A stretch of DNA of 64,000 bases from Bacteroides ovatus (GCF_001314995.1 NZ_CP012938.1:1364001-1428000), one strand, 5' to 3'. Shown: positions 17,394 through 26,296, counted from the stretch's first letter. Program-made: numbers and translations. The notes: generated by a model from the sequence alone, not told the origin.

Positions 17394-18029
17394 ATGAAAC
17401 GCAAACTGCTTTATACCACTCTAATAATTGCTATCCTGTGTGTAATCAGCATAGTTGTATGTAACAGGACGATCAAGAAACACACAGTCTCCAAACTATA
17501 TACGGAAGTAAATACCATCCCTTCCAACAATGTAGGATTACTTCTCGGAACTTCTCCCAAGTTGAAAAGTGGAAATAACAATTTATACTTCGATTATCGG
17601 ATTCTTGCAACAGTGGAGTTATATAAAGCCGGAAAAATTAAATATATCCTCATCAGCGGCGATAACCGTAAAGAGGATTACAATGAACCGGAAGAAATGA
17701 AGAAAGCACTCATGCAAAAAGGTATTCCTGAAAAATCCATTTATTTAGATTATGCCGGATTCCGGACTCTCGACTCTGTTGTACGTGCCAAAGAAGTGTT
17801 TGGACAAAATCGTCTGACCATCATCTCCCAACGTTTCCATAACGAACGAGCGATCTATCTTGCAGAGAAAAATGGAATAGACGCCATCGGGTACAACGCC
17901 CCAAATGTAAATGCTTATGCCGGACTGAAAACTAACATCCGGGAATTACTTGCAAGAGTCAAAATGTTTATAGATTTAGGTATAGATAAACAACCTCATT
18001 TCTTGGGAGAGAAAATAATAATTGAATAA
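17394..18029 (+). CDS. SanA/ElyC-type DUF218 envelope protein
   Basis: A 211-residue protein with one N-terminal membrane anchor (about residues 5-23) and a DUF218 domain facing the periplasm. Family blocks are VGLLLGTSPKLKSG (about 47-60), YILISGDNRKEDYNEPEEMKKAL (about 83-105, with the conserved SGD and acidic/EP motif), DYAGFRTLDSVVRAKEVF and LTIISQRFHNERAIYLA. SanA in Escherichia affects envelope barrier function and vancomycin exclusion; its chemistry is not established. It is monocistronic. Confidence 0.85.
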   Translation: MKRKLLYTTLIIAILCVISIVVCNRTIKKHTVSKLYTEVNTIPSNNVGLLLGTSPKLKSGNNNLYFDYRILATVELYKAGKIKYILISGDNRKEDYNEPEEMKKALMQKGIPEKSIYLDYAGFRTLDSVVRAKEVFGQNRLTIISQRFHNERAIYLAEKNGIDAIGYNAPNVNAYAGLKTNIRELLARVKMFIDLGIDKQPHFLGEKIIIE

Positions 18030-18137
18030 GCGAGATACCTCCGATGCATGGAAGTGAGTTTAACATATTCTGAATAAAAAGTGATATACGTTTCTTTATT
18101 CCCAAATATAGCTCTACCTTTACTGAAAAATCAGAAT

Positions 18138-18944
18138 ATGGCAAAGATTACAGTTCAGAAAACAGATGTTACTATCCTAAAAATCAACGATACAGATTAC
18201 ATTTCCTTAACCGACATAGCTAAATACAAGACGACAGATGCCAATGCTGTTATTGCCAACTGGCTACGTAATAGAATGACCATTGAATATTTAGGATTAT
18301 GGGAGATATTGTACAACCCCCATTTTAAACCCCTCGAATTCGAGGGGTTTAAAAAAGAAGCAGGACTAAATGCGTTTACTCTTTCCCCTCAAAAATGGAT
18401 AGAAACCACCTGTGCTATTGGAATTATATCCAAATCAGGACGATATGGGGGCACTTTTGCTCACAAAGACATTGCATTCAAATTTGCAAGTTGGATTTCC
18501 GTTGAATTTGAATTATACATAGTAAAAGAATTCCAACGTCTCAAAGAGCAAGAGCAAGCTCAACTTGGTTGGTCGGCAAAGCGAGAATTATCTAAAATTA
18601 ATTACCATATTCATACTGATGCAATCAAACAACATCTTATCCCTCAAGAAATCACTTCACAGCAAACATCTATGATTTATGCCAGCGAAGCTGATGTCCT
18701 TAATGTAGCCATGTTTGGAATGACAGCCTTAGAATGGCGGGATACACACCCTGATTTAAAAGGAAATATCCGCGATTATGCCTCAATCAACGAACTTATC
18801 TGCTTATCAAATATGGAAAACTAAAATGCAGTTTTCATAAACGAAGGTTTGGCACAAAAGGATAGACTCATCAAATTAAATCAAATAGCAATTCAACAAA
18901 TGAACATATTAGAAGATATTAAAAATAAAAAGTTATTGAAATAA
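18138..18944 (+). pseudogene. KilA-N-domain protein with an in-frame nonsense codon near its 3' end
   Basis: From ATG 18138 the frame encodes 228 residues and stops at TAA 18822-18824 (ending SNMEN). The same frame then continues for 39 codons (NAVFINEGLAQKDRLIKLNQ...) to TAA 18942, and this tail looks like the normal family C-terminus. One nonsense change therefore truncates the protein. The KilA-N DNA-binding domain spans about residues 1-110 (DYISLTDIAKY, NWLRNRMTIEYLGLWE, LSPQKWIETTCAIGI, GGTFAHKDIAFKFASWIS). KilA-N proteins derive from phages and often stand alone in Bacteroides genomes. The truncated form might still fold, so pseudogene is a judgement. Start chosen for the family-like MAKITVQ opening. 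Confidence 0.75.
18323..18354. repeat. Perfect 32-bp palindrome inside the KilA-N frame
   Basis: The arm TTTTAAACCCCTCGAA is followed directly by its exact reverse complement, 16 bp per arm with no spacer. It encodes the HFKPLEFEGFKK region of the KilA-N protein. Confidence 0.9.
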
Positions 18945-18947
18945 TTT

Positions 18948-19424
18948 ATGGAACAACAAATTCAACTCAACGATCACAACAAGCAGGAATACCCTCCTAT
19001 GCATACAGCAGAGCATTTACTCAATGCCACCATGGTGAAAACCTTTGGCTGCCCACGTTCTCGCAATGCCCACATCGAAAGAAAAAAAAGCAAATGTGAC
19101 TATATACTTTCGTCATGTCCGACAGCGGAACAAATCCAGTCTATTGAAGATAGAGTGAACGAGGTAATCAGTCAGAACCTACCTGTGACTGTTGAGTTTA
19201 TGACTCATGAACAGGCCAAAGATATTGTAGATTTAAGTAAGCTACCTGCCGATGCAAGCGAAACTCTTCACATTGTCCGCATTGGAGATTATGATGCCTG
19301 CGCCTGCATCGGATTGCATGTATCCCATACTTCTGAAGTGGGTACCTTCAAAATCATTAGTTATGATTATGACGAAGAAAGGCAAACACTAAGAATAAGG
19401 TTCAAACTGATCGAGAAGAAGTAA
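18948..19424 (+). CDS. AlaX-type trans-editing protein for mischarged tRNA(Ala)
   Basis: A 158-residue free-standing copy of the alanyl/threonyl-tRNA synthetase second additional domain. The zinc-site motifs are intact: HTAEH at residues 19-23 and CIGLHVSH near residues 123-130, supplying the HxxxH and CxxxH ligands. Such proteins hydrolyse Ser- or Gly-tRNA(Ala) made in error. The ATG is 3 bp after the ancestral end of the KilA-N frame. Following genes are separate. Confidence 0.88.
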   Translation: MEQQIQLNDHNKQEYPPMHTAEHLLNATMVKTFGCPRSRNAHIERKKSKCDYILSSCPTAEQIQSIEDRVNEVISQNLPVTVEFMTHEQAKDIVDLSKLPADASETLHIVRIGDYDACACIGLHVSHTSEVGTFKIISYDYDEERQTLRIRFKLIEKK

Positions 19425-19481
19425 ACAGGTTATCAAATTAATATCTATCTTATATAAAATAAATAAAAACAGGATACATTT

Positions 19482-19520
19482 TGTCATTTATATTGCAAAA
19501 ATGACATTATAAAAATGACA
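19482..19520 (+). promoter_or_regulatory. Candidate enhancer (activator) sites upstream of hsp20
   Basis: TGTCAT (19482-19487) faces ATGACA (19501-19506), and ATGACA recurs at 19515-19520; all sit in A/T tracts. They lie roughly 55-95 bp before the predicted start site, where sigma-54 activators usually bind. Confidence 0.45.
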
Positions 19521-19548
19521 AATAGACAATTTTAGTCTCTAAAATCTC

Positions 19549-19565
19549 TTGGCATAAGGTTTGCA
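19549..19565 (+). promoter_or_regulatory. Sigma-54-type (-24/-12) promoter of hsp20
   Basis: TTGGCATA-AGGT-TTGCA matches the RpoN consensus TTGGCACR-N4-TTGCW at nearly every position, with exactly 10 bp between the invariant GG (19551-19552) and GC (19563-19564). The predicted start is near 19576, giving a leader of about 120 nt with a CGATGG/CCATCG hairpin (19598-19603 with 19622-19627). No good TAnnTTTG box lies nearby. Confidence 0.7.
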
Positions 19566-19695
19566 TTTATAGAAGCGAACAACGGTTCGAGAGCGGACGA
19601 TGGAAGGCGGGATAACCGATACCATCGGAAGTGAAAATGCCGAAGTTCTAAATTTATTAATTGAATGTTTAACTTAAAGATAGGAGACTAAAATT

Positions 19696-20124
19696 ATGAT
19701 GCCTGTTAGAAGAACTCAAAGTTGGTTACCAAGTATCTTTAATGATTTCTTTGATAACGATTGGATGGTAAAAGCAAATGCTACTGCACCTGCAATTAAT
19801 GTTTTGGAAACAGAAAAAGAGTACAAAGTGGAATTGGCTGCTCCTGGTATGACGAAGGATGATTTCAATGTTCGCATTGATGAAGACAACAACCTCGTTA
19901 TCAGCATGGAGAAGAAGACTGAAAACAAGGAGGAAAAGAAAGACGGTCGCTATCTGCGTCGCGAATTCTCATACTCTAAGTTCCAGCAAACAATGATTCT
20001 ACCGGACAATGTGGACAAAGAAAAAATTGCTGCATCCGTAGAACATGGTGTTTTAAACATCGAACTTCCGAAACTCTCTGAAGAAGAAGTGAAGAAGCCC
20101 AATCGGCAAATCGAAATAAAGTAA
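19696..20124 (+). CDS. Hsp20/alpha-crystallin small heat-shock protein
   Basis: A 142-residue chaperone that holds unfolding proteins in oligomers. The alpha-crystallin domain runs from about residue 30 to 130 (APAINVLETEKEYKVELAAPGMTKDDFNV...). It ends in the signature AxxxxGVLxIxLPK (ASVEHGVLNIELPK), and the tail carries the IxI motif (IEI) that docks between dimers. TAGGAG at 19681-19686 gives an unusually good ribosome site for this genome, which fixes the ATG at 19696 and suggests high expression when induced. Confidence 0.95.
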   Translation: MMPVRRTQSWLPSIFNDFFDNDWMVKANATAPAINVLETEKEYKVELAAPGMTKDDFNVRIDEDNNLVISMEKKTENKEEKKDGRYLRREFSYSKFQQTMILPDNVDKEKIAASVEHGVLNIELPKLSEEEVKKPNRQIEIK

Positions 20125-20170
20125 TACGGTAACCACTTGCTGTTCACCGGAAACGGTGATAAGAAGTAAT

Positions 20171-20208
20171 AAAACAGCTCTTTCCCTGAAAAGGAAACGA
20201 GCTGTTTT
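20171..20208. terminator. Bidirectional intrinsic terminator
   Basis: AAAACAGCTC (20171-20180) pairs with GAGCTGTTTT (20199-20208), extended inside by TTTCC/GGAAA around a bulged C. It separates the convergent hsp20 and ABC permease genes. Confidence 0.85.
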
Positions 20209-20221
20209 TATATTATTATCC

Positions 20222-21337
20222 TTAGTTATTCTTCCGATAACTAATCACTGCCCAACTATTAAACACTACTGCAAAAAACAACAATACTCCAAACTGTGGC
20301 AGTAAATCAAAGAAACCACTCCCCTTTAAATACACCATTCGCATCACTTCCATAAAATACCTCAAAGGATTGAGCCTAGTAATTAGTTGAGCCCATTCCG
20401 GCATACTGCTAATGGGAGTAAACAAACCACTCATCAAAATTACAACCAACAAACAGAACCACATAACAAACATAGACTGTTGCATCGTTGCCGAGTAGTT
20501 GGAAATAACAAGTCCGAAACCGGACATTACCAGAACGAAAAGAACTGCGAAAAAGTAAATCAATAGAAAATGACCGACCGGCACTATGCCATAAATTAAC
20601 CAGGCTAATATGAAACATACAGTCAGCACCACAAAACCAATCAACCAGTAAGGCAAGAGCTTTGCCAAAATAAAGATAAACTTCGGAACCGGCGTCACAT
20701 TGATTTGCTCAATCGTTCCTACTTCCTTCTCGCTAACTATATTCAATGCAGGCAAGAAACCACAAATCAAAGTTAATAACATGACCATCAATGCCGGAAT
20801 CATATAGAGTTTATAGTTCAGATTCGGATTAAACAACCCCTGTGTATCAATGCCTATCGAAGGGAAAGCACCGGAGACTGTAGCAGTTGCAGGATATTCC
20901 GAACGCAGCTCGGCTGCATAATCATTAATAATAGAAGATAGATAAGAACTCCCCAGCCCTCCTTTTGTCCCATTCACAGCATTGGCTGCTATCAGTATGT
21001 GGGTATCTTCTCCATTCATCCAATCCCGTTCCAGATGCCGCGGAATTTCCATCACAATATCCGCCGTTCCAATTTCAATATTCCGTAGGCCTTCTTCATA
21101 CGAAGCCGGCACTTCCACCAGACGGAAATAGGTAGAGGCGGCAATCTTATTGACTAAACGTTGTGAAATAGCCGAATGGTCATTATCCACAATATTCAGC
21201 TGTATATTCTTGATTTCCAGATTTACCGCCCAAGGCATCAGCAGCATAATCATGCATGGAAATACAAGAATCAATTTCGGAAGAAACGAATTGCGAAGCA
21301 ATTGTTTAAACTCTTTTTCTATCAGGAACTTTATCAT
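20222..21337 (-). CDS. ABC-2 type permease (second of pair, YbhR-like)
   Basis: A 371-residue permease. An N-terminal helix at about residues 20-40 is followed by a large extracytoplasmic domain (about 45-180), then five helices including LMVMLLTLICGFLPALNIVSEKEVGTIEQINVTPV, the ABC-2 coupling signature near 190-225. ATG 21337 is preferred because GGAAGA lies 8 nt before it; an upstream start at 21352 lacks support. It is the last gene of the tolC-hlyD-ATPase-permease-permease operon and pairs with the permease upstream of it. Confidence 0.9.
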   Translation of the reverse strand: MIKFLIEKEFKQLLRNSFLPKLILVFPCMIMLLMPWAVNLEIKNIQLNIVDNDHSAISQRLVNKIAASTYFRLVEVPASYEEGLRNIEIGTADIVMEIPRHLERDWMNGEDTHILIAANAVNGTKGGLGSSYLSSIINDYAAELRSEYPATATVSGAFPSIGIDTQGLFNPNLNYKLYMIPALMVMLLTLICGFLPALNIVSEKEVGTIEQINVTPVPKFIFILAKLLPYWLIGFVVLTVCFILAWLIYGIVPVGHFLLIYFFAVLFVLVMSGFGLVISNYSATMQQSMFVMWFCLLVVILMSGLFTPISSMPEWAQLITRLNPLRYFMEVMRMVYLKGSGFFDLLPQFGVLLFFAVVFNSWAVISYRKNN

Positions 21338-21414
21338 AAATAATTCTTCCATTTATCAATCTGCCCATTAGCACACTGTATAGTATTCATACAGCCAATT
21401 GGCATATCGACATA

Positions 21415-22518
21415 TTATTCCAATCTATACTTAAATTTCTTGATACTGATCGTAATAAGTACCGTCGCCATCAATAACAAGATACCAATCTCTTTATACA
21501 CCAATGCAACTGGTACTCCTTCAATCATCAGTTTACGCACAGCCTGTATATACCAACGTGCCGGAAGTATATCCGAGATCCATTGAAGTATCACCGGCAT
21601 ACTCTCTATAGGGAAAATCATGCCCGATAAAAGCATTGTGGGCATCATCAGCATCAATCCGGAAACCAGCATGGCCGCAACCTGTGTACGTGTGACTGAT
21701 GAAATCAATAAGCCCAATGCCAACGATACGAAGATAAACAGCAAAGATACCGTGATTAACCAGAACAAACTTCCTACCACCGGAACATCCAACACAAAGA
21801 CCGAAAGCAAAAGGATCGTTATCAGATTGACGAACGACAGCACAAAATAAGGTACAGCCTTTGCCAAAATAATAAATAGCGGCTTCACAGGTGAAACCAA
21901 TAATACTTCCATCGTGCCTGTTTCTTTCTCACGAACAATGGAAATCGAGGTCATCATGGCGCAAATCAGCATCAGGATCAAGCCCATCACTCCCGGAACA
22001 AAGTTATAAGCACTCTTCATCTGCGGGTTGTAGAGCAATTTGATATCAGGAGTCAGGCGGGCAGCCGACATATTCGGGGGAATCATCTCCTGGCCTACCA
22101 TAGAAACGATTCCTGTCGCATAATTAACTTGCGAAGTCGACATATTGGGATCTGTTGCATCTACTATCAGCTGTACACGAGCATCACCCGTATAGAGATC
22201 ATCCGCAAACCGTTCGCTAAAGACAATCGCCATATCAACTTCATTCTTTAGGAAAGCAGCTTCCATTTCCTGGGGCGAATGAAAACGTGCAGTAACGGTG
22301 AAATACTCACTGGCATCCAAACGATCAATTATTTTTCGCGTTACCACATCATTAGAAGGATCGAGCACCGCCAACCGAACATTCTTCACTTCCGTGCTGA
22401 TAGCAAAACCGAATAGAATAATTTGCACGACAGGCATCCCCAACAAAATCAGCATGGTTCGCCGGTCACGGAAAATATGATAAAACTCTTTCTTTATAAA
22501 AGCTATAAACTGTCTCAT
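21415..22518 (-). CDS. ABC-2 type permease (first of pair, YbhS-like)
   Basis: A 367-residue paralogue of the neighbouring permease with the same plan: an N-terminal helix (MLILLGMPVVQIILFGFA), an outer domain, and a C-terminal block of five helices opening with GLILMLICAMMTSISIVREKETGTMEVLLVSPVK. The ATG at 22518 begins 2 bp after the ATPase stop, so translation is probably coupled. By analogy with YbhFSR it forms a heterodimeric channel exporting hydrophobic or cationic compounds; the substrate is unknown. Confidence 0.9.
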   Translation of the reverse strand: MRQFIAFIKKEFYHIFRDRRTMLILLGMPVVQIILFGFAISTEVKNVRLAVLDPSNDVVTRKIIDRLDASEYFTVTARFHSPQEMEAAFLKNEVDMAIVFSERFADDLYTGDARVQLIVDATDPNMSTSQVNYATGIVSMVGQEMIPPNMSAARLTPDIKLLYNPQMKSAYNFVPGVMGLILMLICAMMTSISIVREKETGTMEVLLVSPVKPLFIILAKAVPYFVLSFVNLITILLLSVFVLDVPVVGSLFWLITVSLLFIFVSLALGLLISSVTRTQVAAMLVSGLMLMMPTMLLSGMIFPIESMPVILQWISDILPARWYIQAVRKLMIEGVPVALVYKEIGILLLMATVLITISIKKFKYRLE

Positions 22519-22520
22519 AA

Positions 22521-23990
22521 TCAATCTGCTTTGCGCACCGCACCGCGGGCTAATTTCTGAAAAACGTCATCCATCGTTTCCGCACTGAATTGTTGTTTCA
22601 GACGGGCAGGTGTATCAAGTGCTTTTATCTGACCGTCCACCATGATAGATATCCGGTTGCAATATTCTGCTTCATCCATATAATGGGTAGTGACAAACAC
22701 GGTAATACCCTGATCGGCTGCCTGATAGATCAATTCCCAGAACTGTCTTCTCGTAGCAGGATCTACTCCACCGGTCGGCTCATCCAGAAAAACGATTCTC
22801 GGTTCATGGAATATTGATACTGAAAAAGCCAATTTCTGTTTCCATCCCACCGGAAGGCTCTTCACCAGAGTATCCCGTTCGGCAGTAAGCCCCAAACGAT
22901 CCAACAATTCTTCTGTCTTCCGTTCTATCTCTTGTTCCTTCATGCCATAAATTCCGGCAAACAGACGGATATTCTCCCACACTTTCAGGTCTTCATATAG
23001 CGAAAACTTTTGGCTCATATATCCGATATGTTTCTTAACTTGTTCGGCCTCCCGGTAAATATCATATCCTGCCACCTTCCCGATGCCTGATGTCGGTTTA
23101 CTTAATCCGCAAAGCATACGCATAGCTGTCGTCTTTCCTGCTCCATTAGCACCCAGAAAGCCAAATATCTCGCCCCGGTTCACCAGAAAGGAGATATGAT
23201 CTACTGCGGTAAAATCTCCAAAACACTTTGTCAACTGTTCCACTTCAATGACCGGAGCTACTTCATGCTTCACTTCCTCCCGTTCCAAGGAAGGAGGGCA
23301 AAGGATAGACGCAAATTGATGAAGAATACGTTCGGGAGTATCAATGCCATGAATCTGTCCATGATTGATGAAAGCAATCCGGTCACATTGCCGGGCCTCA
23401 TCCATGATGGGAGTAGAAACAACAATGGTAATCCCCTGTTCCCGTAAGTTTCGGAGCATTTGCCAGAATTCCTTACGCGACACGGGGTCTACTCCGGTAG
23501 TGGGTTCATCCAGAAATAAAATATCCGGTTTATGAATCAAAGCGCAGCTCAATGCCAGTTTCTGCTTCATACCACCTGACAAAGCCCCTGCCCTTCTTTT
23601 CCTGAACGGTTCTATCTGTTGGTAGATATCTTTAATTAAATCATAATTCTCCTGAACTGTCGTATGGAACACGGTAGCAAAAAACTCCAGATTCTCTTCT
23701 ACCGAAAGATCCTGGTAAAGTGAAAAACGACCGGGCATATATCCCACTTTCGTACGAATCTGTTTATAATCCGTTACCACATCCAGCCCGGCAACCATGG
23801 CCGTTCCTTTATCCGCCAGCAACAAAGTAGTCAGAATACGGAATAAGGAACTCTTACCGGCACCATCAGGCCCTATCAGACCAAAGATTTCTCCTCGTTC
23901 CACAACGAAAGAAACGTCTTTCAGCGCCTCCACTGTTCCATAGTTCTTGCCGACTTCTTTCACAACCACTATGGGTTCTCCCTTTGCCAT
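22521..23990 (-). CDS. Fused double ABC ATPase of the exporter (YbhF-like)
   Basis: A 489-residue protein with two nucleotide-binding domains in one chain. Domain 1 (about 5-230) has Walker A GPDGAGKSS, signature LSGGMKQKLALS and Walker B ILFLDEP. Domain 2 (about 248-480) has Walker A GANGAGKTT and Walker B IVFLDEP, but its signature reads SLPVGWKQKLAFS in place of LSGG. The full consensus LSGGxxQ is therefore missing in the second half, a common asymmetry in double ATPases in which one site may be catalytically weak. It powers the two ABC-2 permeases downstream. Confidence 0.92.
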   Translation of the reverse strand: MAKGEPIVVVKEVGKNYGTVEALKDVSFVVERGEIFGLIGPDGAGKSSLFRILTTLLLADKGTAMVAGLDVVTDYKQIRTKVGYMPGRFSLYQDLSVEENLEFFATVFHTTVQENYDLIKDIYQQIEPFRKRRAGALSGGMKQKLALSCALIHKPDILFLDEPTTGVDPVSRKEFWQMLRNLREQGITIVVSTPIMDEARQCDRIAFINHGQIHGIDTPERILHQFASILCPPSLEREEVKHEVAPVIEVEQLTKCFGDFTAVDHISFLVNRGEIFGFLGANGAGKTTAMRMLCGLSKPTSGIGKVAGYDIYREAEQVKKHIGYMSQKFSLYEDLKVWENIRLFAGIYGMKEQEIERKTEELLDRLGLTAERDTLVKSLPVGWKQKLAFSVSIFHEPRIVFLDEPTGGVDPATRRQFWELIYQAADQGITVFVTTHYMDEAEYCNRISIMVDGQIKALDTPARLKQQFSAETMDDVFQKLARGAVRKAD

Positions 23991-24021
23991 TCCCTTGCGT
24001 TTAATTTTTAATCTTCAATTT

Positions 24022-24927
24022 TTAATTTTTCAATGTCACTCCTCCGTACATACCAATCTTCAATGCTCCGTCATTCTTCACGGCAATTTTCACTGCATAT
24101 ACCAAATTAGCACGTTCGTTTTTCGTCAAAATCGTTTTGGGAGTGAACTCCGAACGGTCGGAAATCCATGTCACTACCCCCGGATAAGCTTTCTGCTCCG
24201 AGTTTCCATAATCAGCATACACAGTTACCTCATCTCCCAGTTTCACTTGCGACAACTGTTCGGAGGTGATGTAAGCCCTCAAATACATGCGATCCACTTC
24301 AGCCACTTTAAACAGCGGTTTACCTATCGCCGCCAATTCACCGGCTTCTGCATATTTTGCCAATACTGTACCTTCGATAGGCGACTGGACATGACATTTA
24401 GCTAACTGATCCTCCATCTGTGCAACCTGTATGGCAACCGAATTTCCTTGTTCTATCAGGCTATTTGTACTATTCTGCAATGATGATTCCTGTGCGACAA
24501 GCTGCCTTTCAAGCAATTTGACTTGTGCATCCCAGTCGTCCAACTGTTTCTGATTCGCCGCTCCAGCAGCAAGCAGGTTTTCCACGCGTTTCTTTTCACG
24601 TTCAGCTGTTGCTATTTGCTGTTTGGTAGCAGCTATCTGTTTAGCAAGATCCGGACGTTGGCTTTCCACAGATTTCATACTGGCCTCCAGTTGTAATTTC
24701 TTCAAATACAATTGCACCGTATCCACCAGTCCAATCTCCTCACCTGCTTTCAGTCTTGTCCCCTCTTCTACCTCCAGTCGCAACAACTTTCCGGCAGCTT
24801 CGGCAGAGACTATCACTTCTGTGGCTTCAAACGTGCCGGTTGCATCATAGCTGGGTATTCCCTTACCACAAGCAGCCAACATTATCAATGCCACTCCAAC
24901 CATTCCTATCTTTGTCATTCGTTCCAT
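24022..24927 (-). CDS. HlyD-family periplasmic adaptor, lipoprotein
   Basis: A 301-residue membrane-fusion protein from ATG 24927 (MERMTKIGMVGVALIMLAACGKG). The lipobox LAAC predicts a lipid anchor. A biotinyl-lipoyl half (about 30-60, AEAAGKLLRLEVEEGTRLKAGEEIGLVDT) and its partner (about 175-210, SPIEGTVLAKYAEAGELAAIGKPLF) flank a long coiled-coil hairpin (about 65-170), and a beta-barrel domain follows. It bridges the ABC-2 permeases and TolC. An ATG at 24951 overlaps the tolC stop; the later start was chosen because it opens directly on the signal peptide. Confidence 0.88.
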   Translation of the reverse strand: MERMTKIGMVGVALIMLAACGKGIPSYDATGTFEATEVIVSAEAAGKLLRLEVEEGTRLKAGEEIGLVDTVQLYLKKLQLEASMKSVESQRPDLAKQIAATKQQIATAEREKKRVENLLAAGAANQKQLDDWDAQVKLLERQLVAQESSLQNSTNSLIEQGNSVAIQVAQMEDQLAKCHVQSPIEGTVLAKYAEAGELAAIGKPLFKVAEVDRMYLRAYITSEQLSQVKLGDEVTVYADYGNSEQKAYPGVVTWISDRSEFTPKTILTKNERANLVYAVKIAVKNDGALKIGMYGGVTLKN

Positions 24928-24943
24928 ATCTAAAGAAGTTATA

Positions 24944-26203
24944 TTAATCATTCGTAGTATATTTCAATTGATAAATTCCCATTAACCGTTGAATTTCATG
25001 CAACGCTTTCGACTGACGTGCCAAACTCTCATTGGTCAATTCCCGAAGCATCTCGGTCACCGTCAATGTTCCATTCGCCACTTTGGCCTCTGCCGATTTG
25101 CGAATATTGGTACGCAAACGGATAATCTCATCATCATCCTGCATTTGCTTTTCCAATGATTGGATGGCCTGATCTTGTTGTGTCATCTCCAATCTTGTAT
25201 TAAACAGAAACACATCCCGGTTATTATCCAATTGCCGGCGTTTATTTTCAATTACCTTCCGGTCATTCTTCAAGGTATACAAACTACCAAAATTCCATGA
25301 AAGGCGAACACCCGCAATATAGTAGGGAGAAAATTCATTTTTCAGCATATTCAATCCGGGGTTTCCATAAGCTCCCTGCACGAATAATCCGAACTGTGGA
25401 AGATGACGCACATTCAAAGCTTTCTCCTGTACTTGCAATCCTACTCCTTGCGCATTGAACAAAGATAATTCCGGACGACGAATCTCACCGACAGCCGAAA
25501 TGTCATCTTGAGGAACAGGTTTCTCCAAAACCGTTTCCTGCGACAATTTCTCTCCTACCAAAAGTGAAAGCATCTTCAAATACGCCATACGCGATGAAAC
25601 CAGTTCAACTCTTTTCTGCTTTGTGTTCAACTGCTCCACTTTCACAGCATCCAAATCGGCCTGATTGGCAATGCCATTTTCTACGTAGGCAGTAATCTGG
25701 CGATAATTTCTCTCCAGTTCATCTTGCAACAATACATTCTGTTTCAGTTGCTCGTCCAACAAAAGAATCCCAAAATAAAGGTCATTTACACGACTATTTA
25801 GCGCATACATATCCACATTCAGTTTTTCTTTCTCTATCTCCGCTTCCGCAGTCGTTTGTTTCTTCTGCGTCCGGATTCCTCCACCATCCCAGATTTTCTG
25901 TTGTAACTCCAACATCACCTGATACTGATCTTTCGGCAGTCCTTTCAAATCCACTCCGGGAAGCTTCACCGGAATTTCCGTTACCTCACTCTGATAAGAA
26001 GCTTTAGCCGAAAGGGCAAACTGTGGCAAATATCCTTTTGCCGCATTCTCAAGATTATATTCCTTTGTTTTCTCCACCAAGCCATACTGATGTACCAACG
26101 GATAATTTTCCTGCGTCTTCCGTTGACATTCTTCCAACGTTATCTGCGCATTTATTCCCGATACAAACAATAAAAAGGAGAAACTGAAAACCATTCTTTT
26201 CAT
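24944..26203 (-). CDS. TolC-family outer-membrane efflux protein
   Basis: A 419-residue protein from ATG 26203 (MKRMVFSFSFLLFVSGINAQ, signal peptide). Two OEP repeats of long amphipathic helices are seen at about residues 25-210 and 235-415, with EEKLNVDMYALNSRVNDLYFGILLLDEQLKQNVLLQ as a typical tunnel helix. It forms the exit duct of the exporter. Three ATGs (26212, 26209, 26203) are close together; the last begins the cleanest signal peptide. It leads the five-gene operon and is divergent from an AraC regulator. Confidence 0.9.
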   Translation of the reverse strand: MKRMVFSFSFLLFVSGINAQITLEECQRKTQENYPLVHQYGLVEKTKEYNLENAAKGYLPQFALSAKASYQSEVTEIPVKLPGVDLKGLPKDQYQVMLELQQKIWDGGGIRTQKKQTTAEAEIEKEKLNVDMYALNSRVNDLYFGILLLDEQLKQNVLLQDELERNYRQITAYVENGIANQADLDAVKVEQLNTKQKRVELVSSRMAYLKMLSLLVGEKLSQETVLEKPVPQDDISAVGEIRRPELSLFNAQGVGLQVQEKALNVRHLPQFGLFVQGAYGNPGLNMLKNEFSPYYIAGVRLSWNFGSLYTLKNDRKVIENKRRQLDNNRDVFLFNTRLEMTQQDQAIQSLEKQMQDDDEIIRLRTNIRKSAEAKVANGTLTVTEMLRELTNESLARQSKALHEIQRLMGIYQLKYTTND

Positions 26204-26233
26204 ACACATCATTTCTTTAATTTCTTCAAAAGA

Positions 26234-26296
26234 CAAAGATAGAGGTTTCAAAGATACGTTCACATTCCGATAGTTAGTAAAAATGTTCCAATAGTT
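26234..26296. promoter_or_regulatory. tolC operon promoters and direct-repeat AraC-type operator
   Basis: On the minus strand two TATCTTTG boxes (26234-26241 and 26249-26256) can start the tolC operon. Just upstream of the second, TTCCGATAGTT (26265-26275) repeats as TTCCAATAGTT (26286-26296), 21 bp apart on the same strand, the spacing expected for an AraC monomer pair on one DNA face. The site overlaps the expected -33 region of the tolC promoter. Confidence 0.6.
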
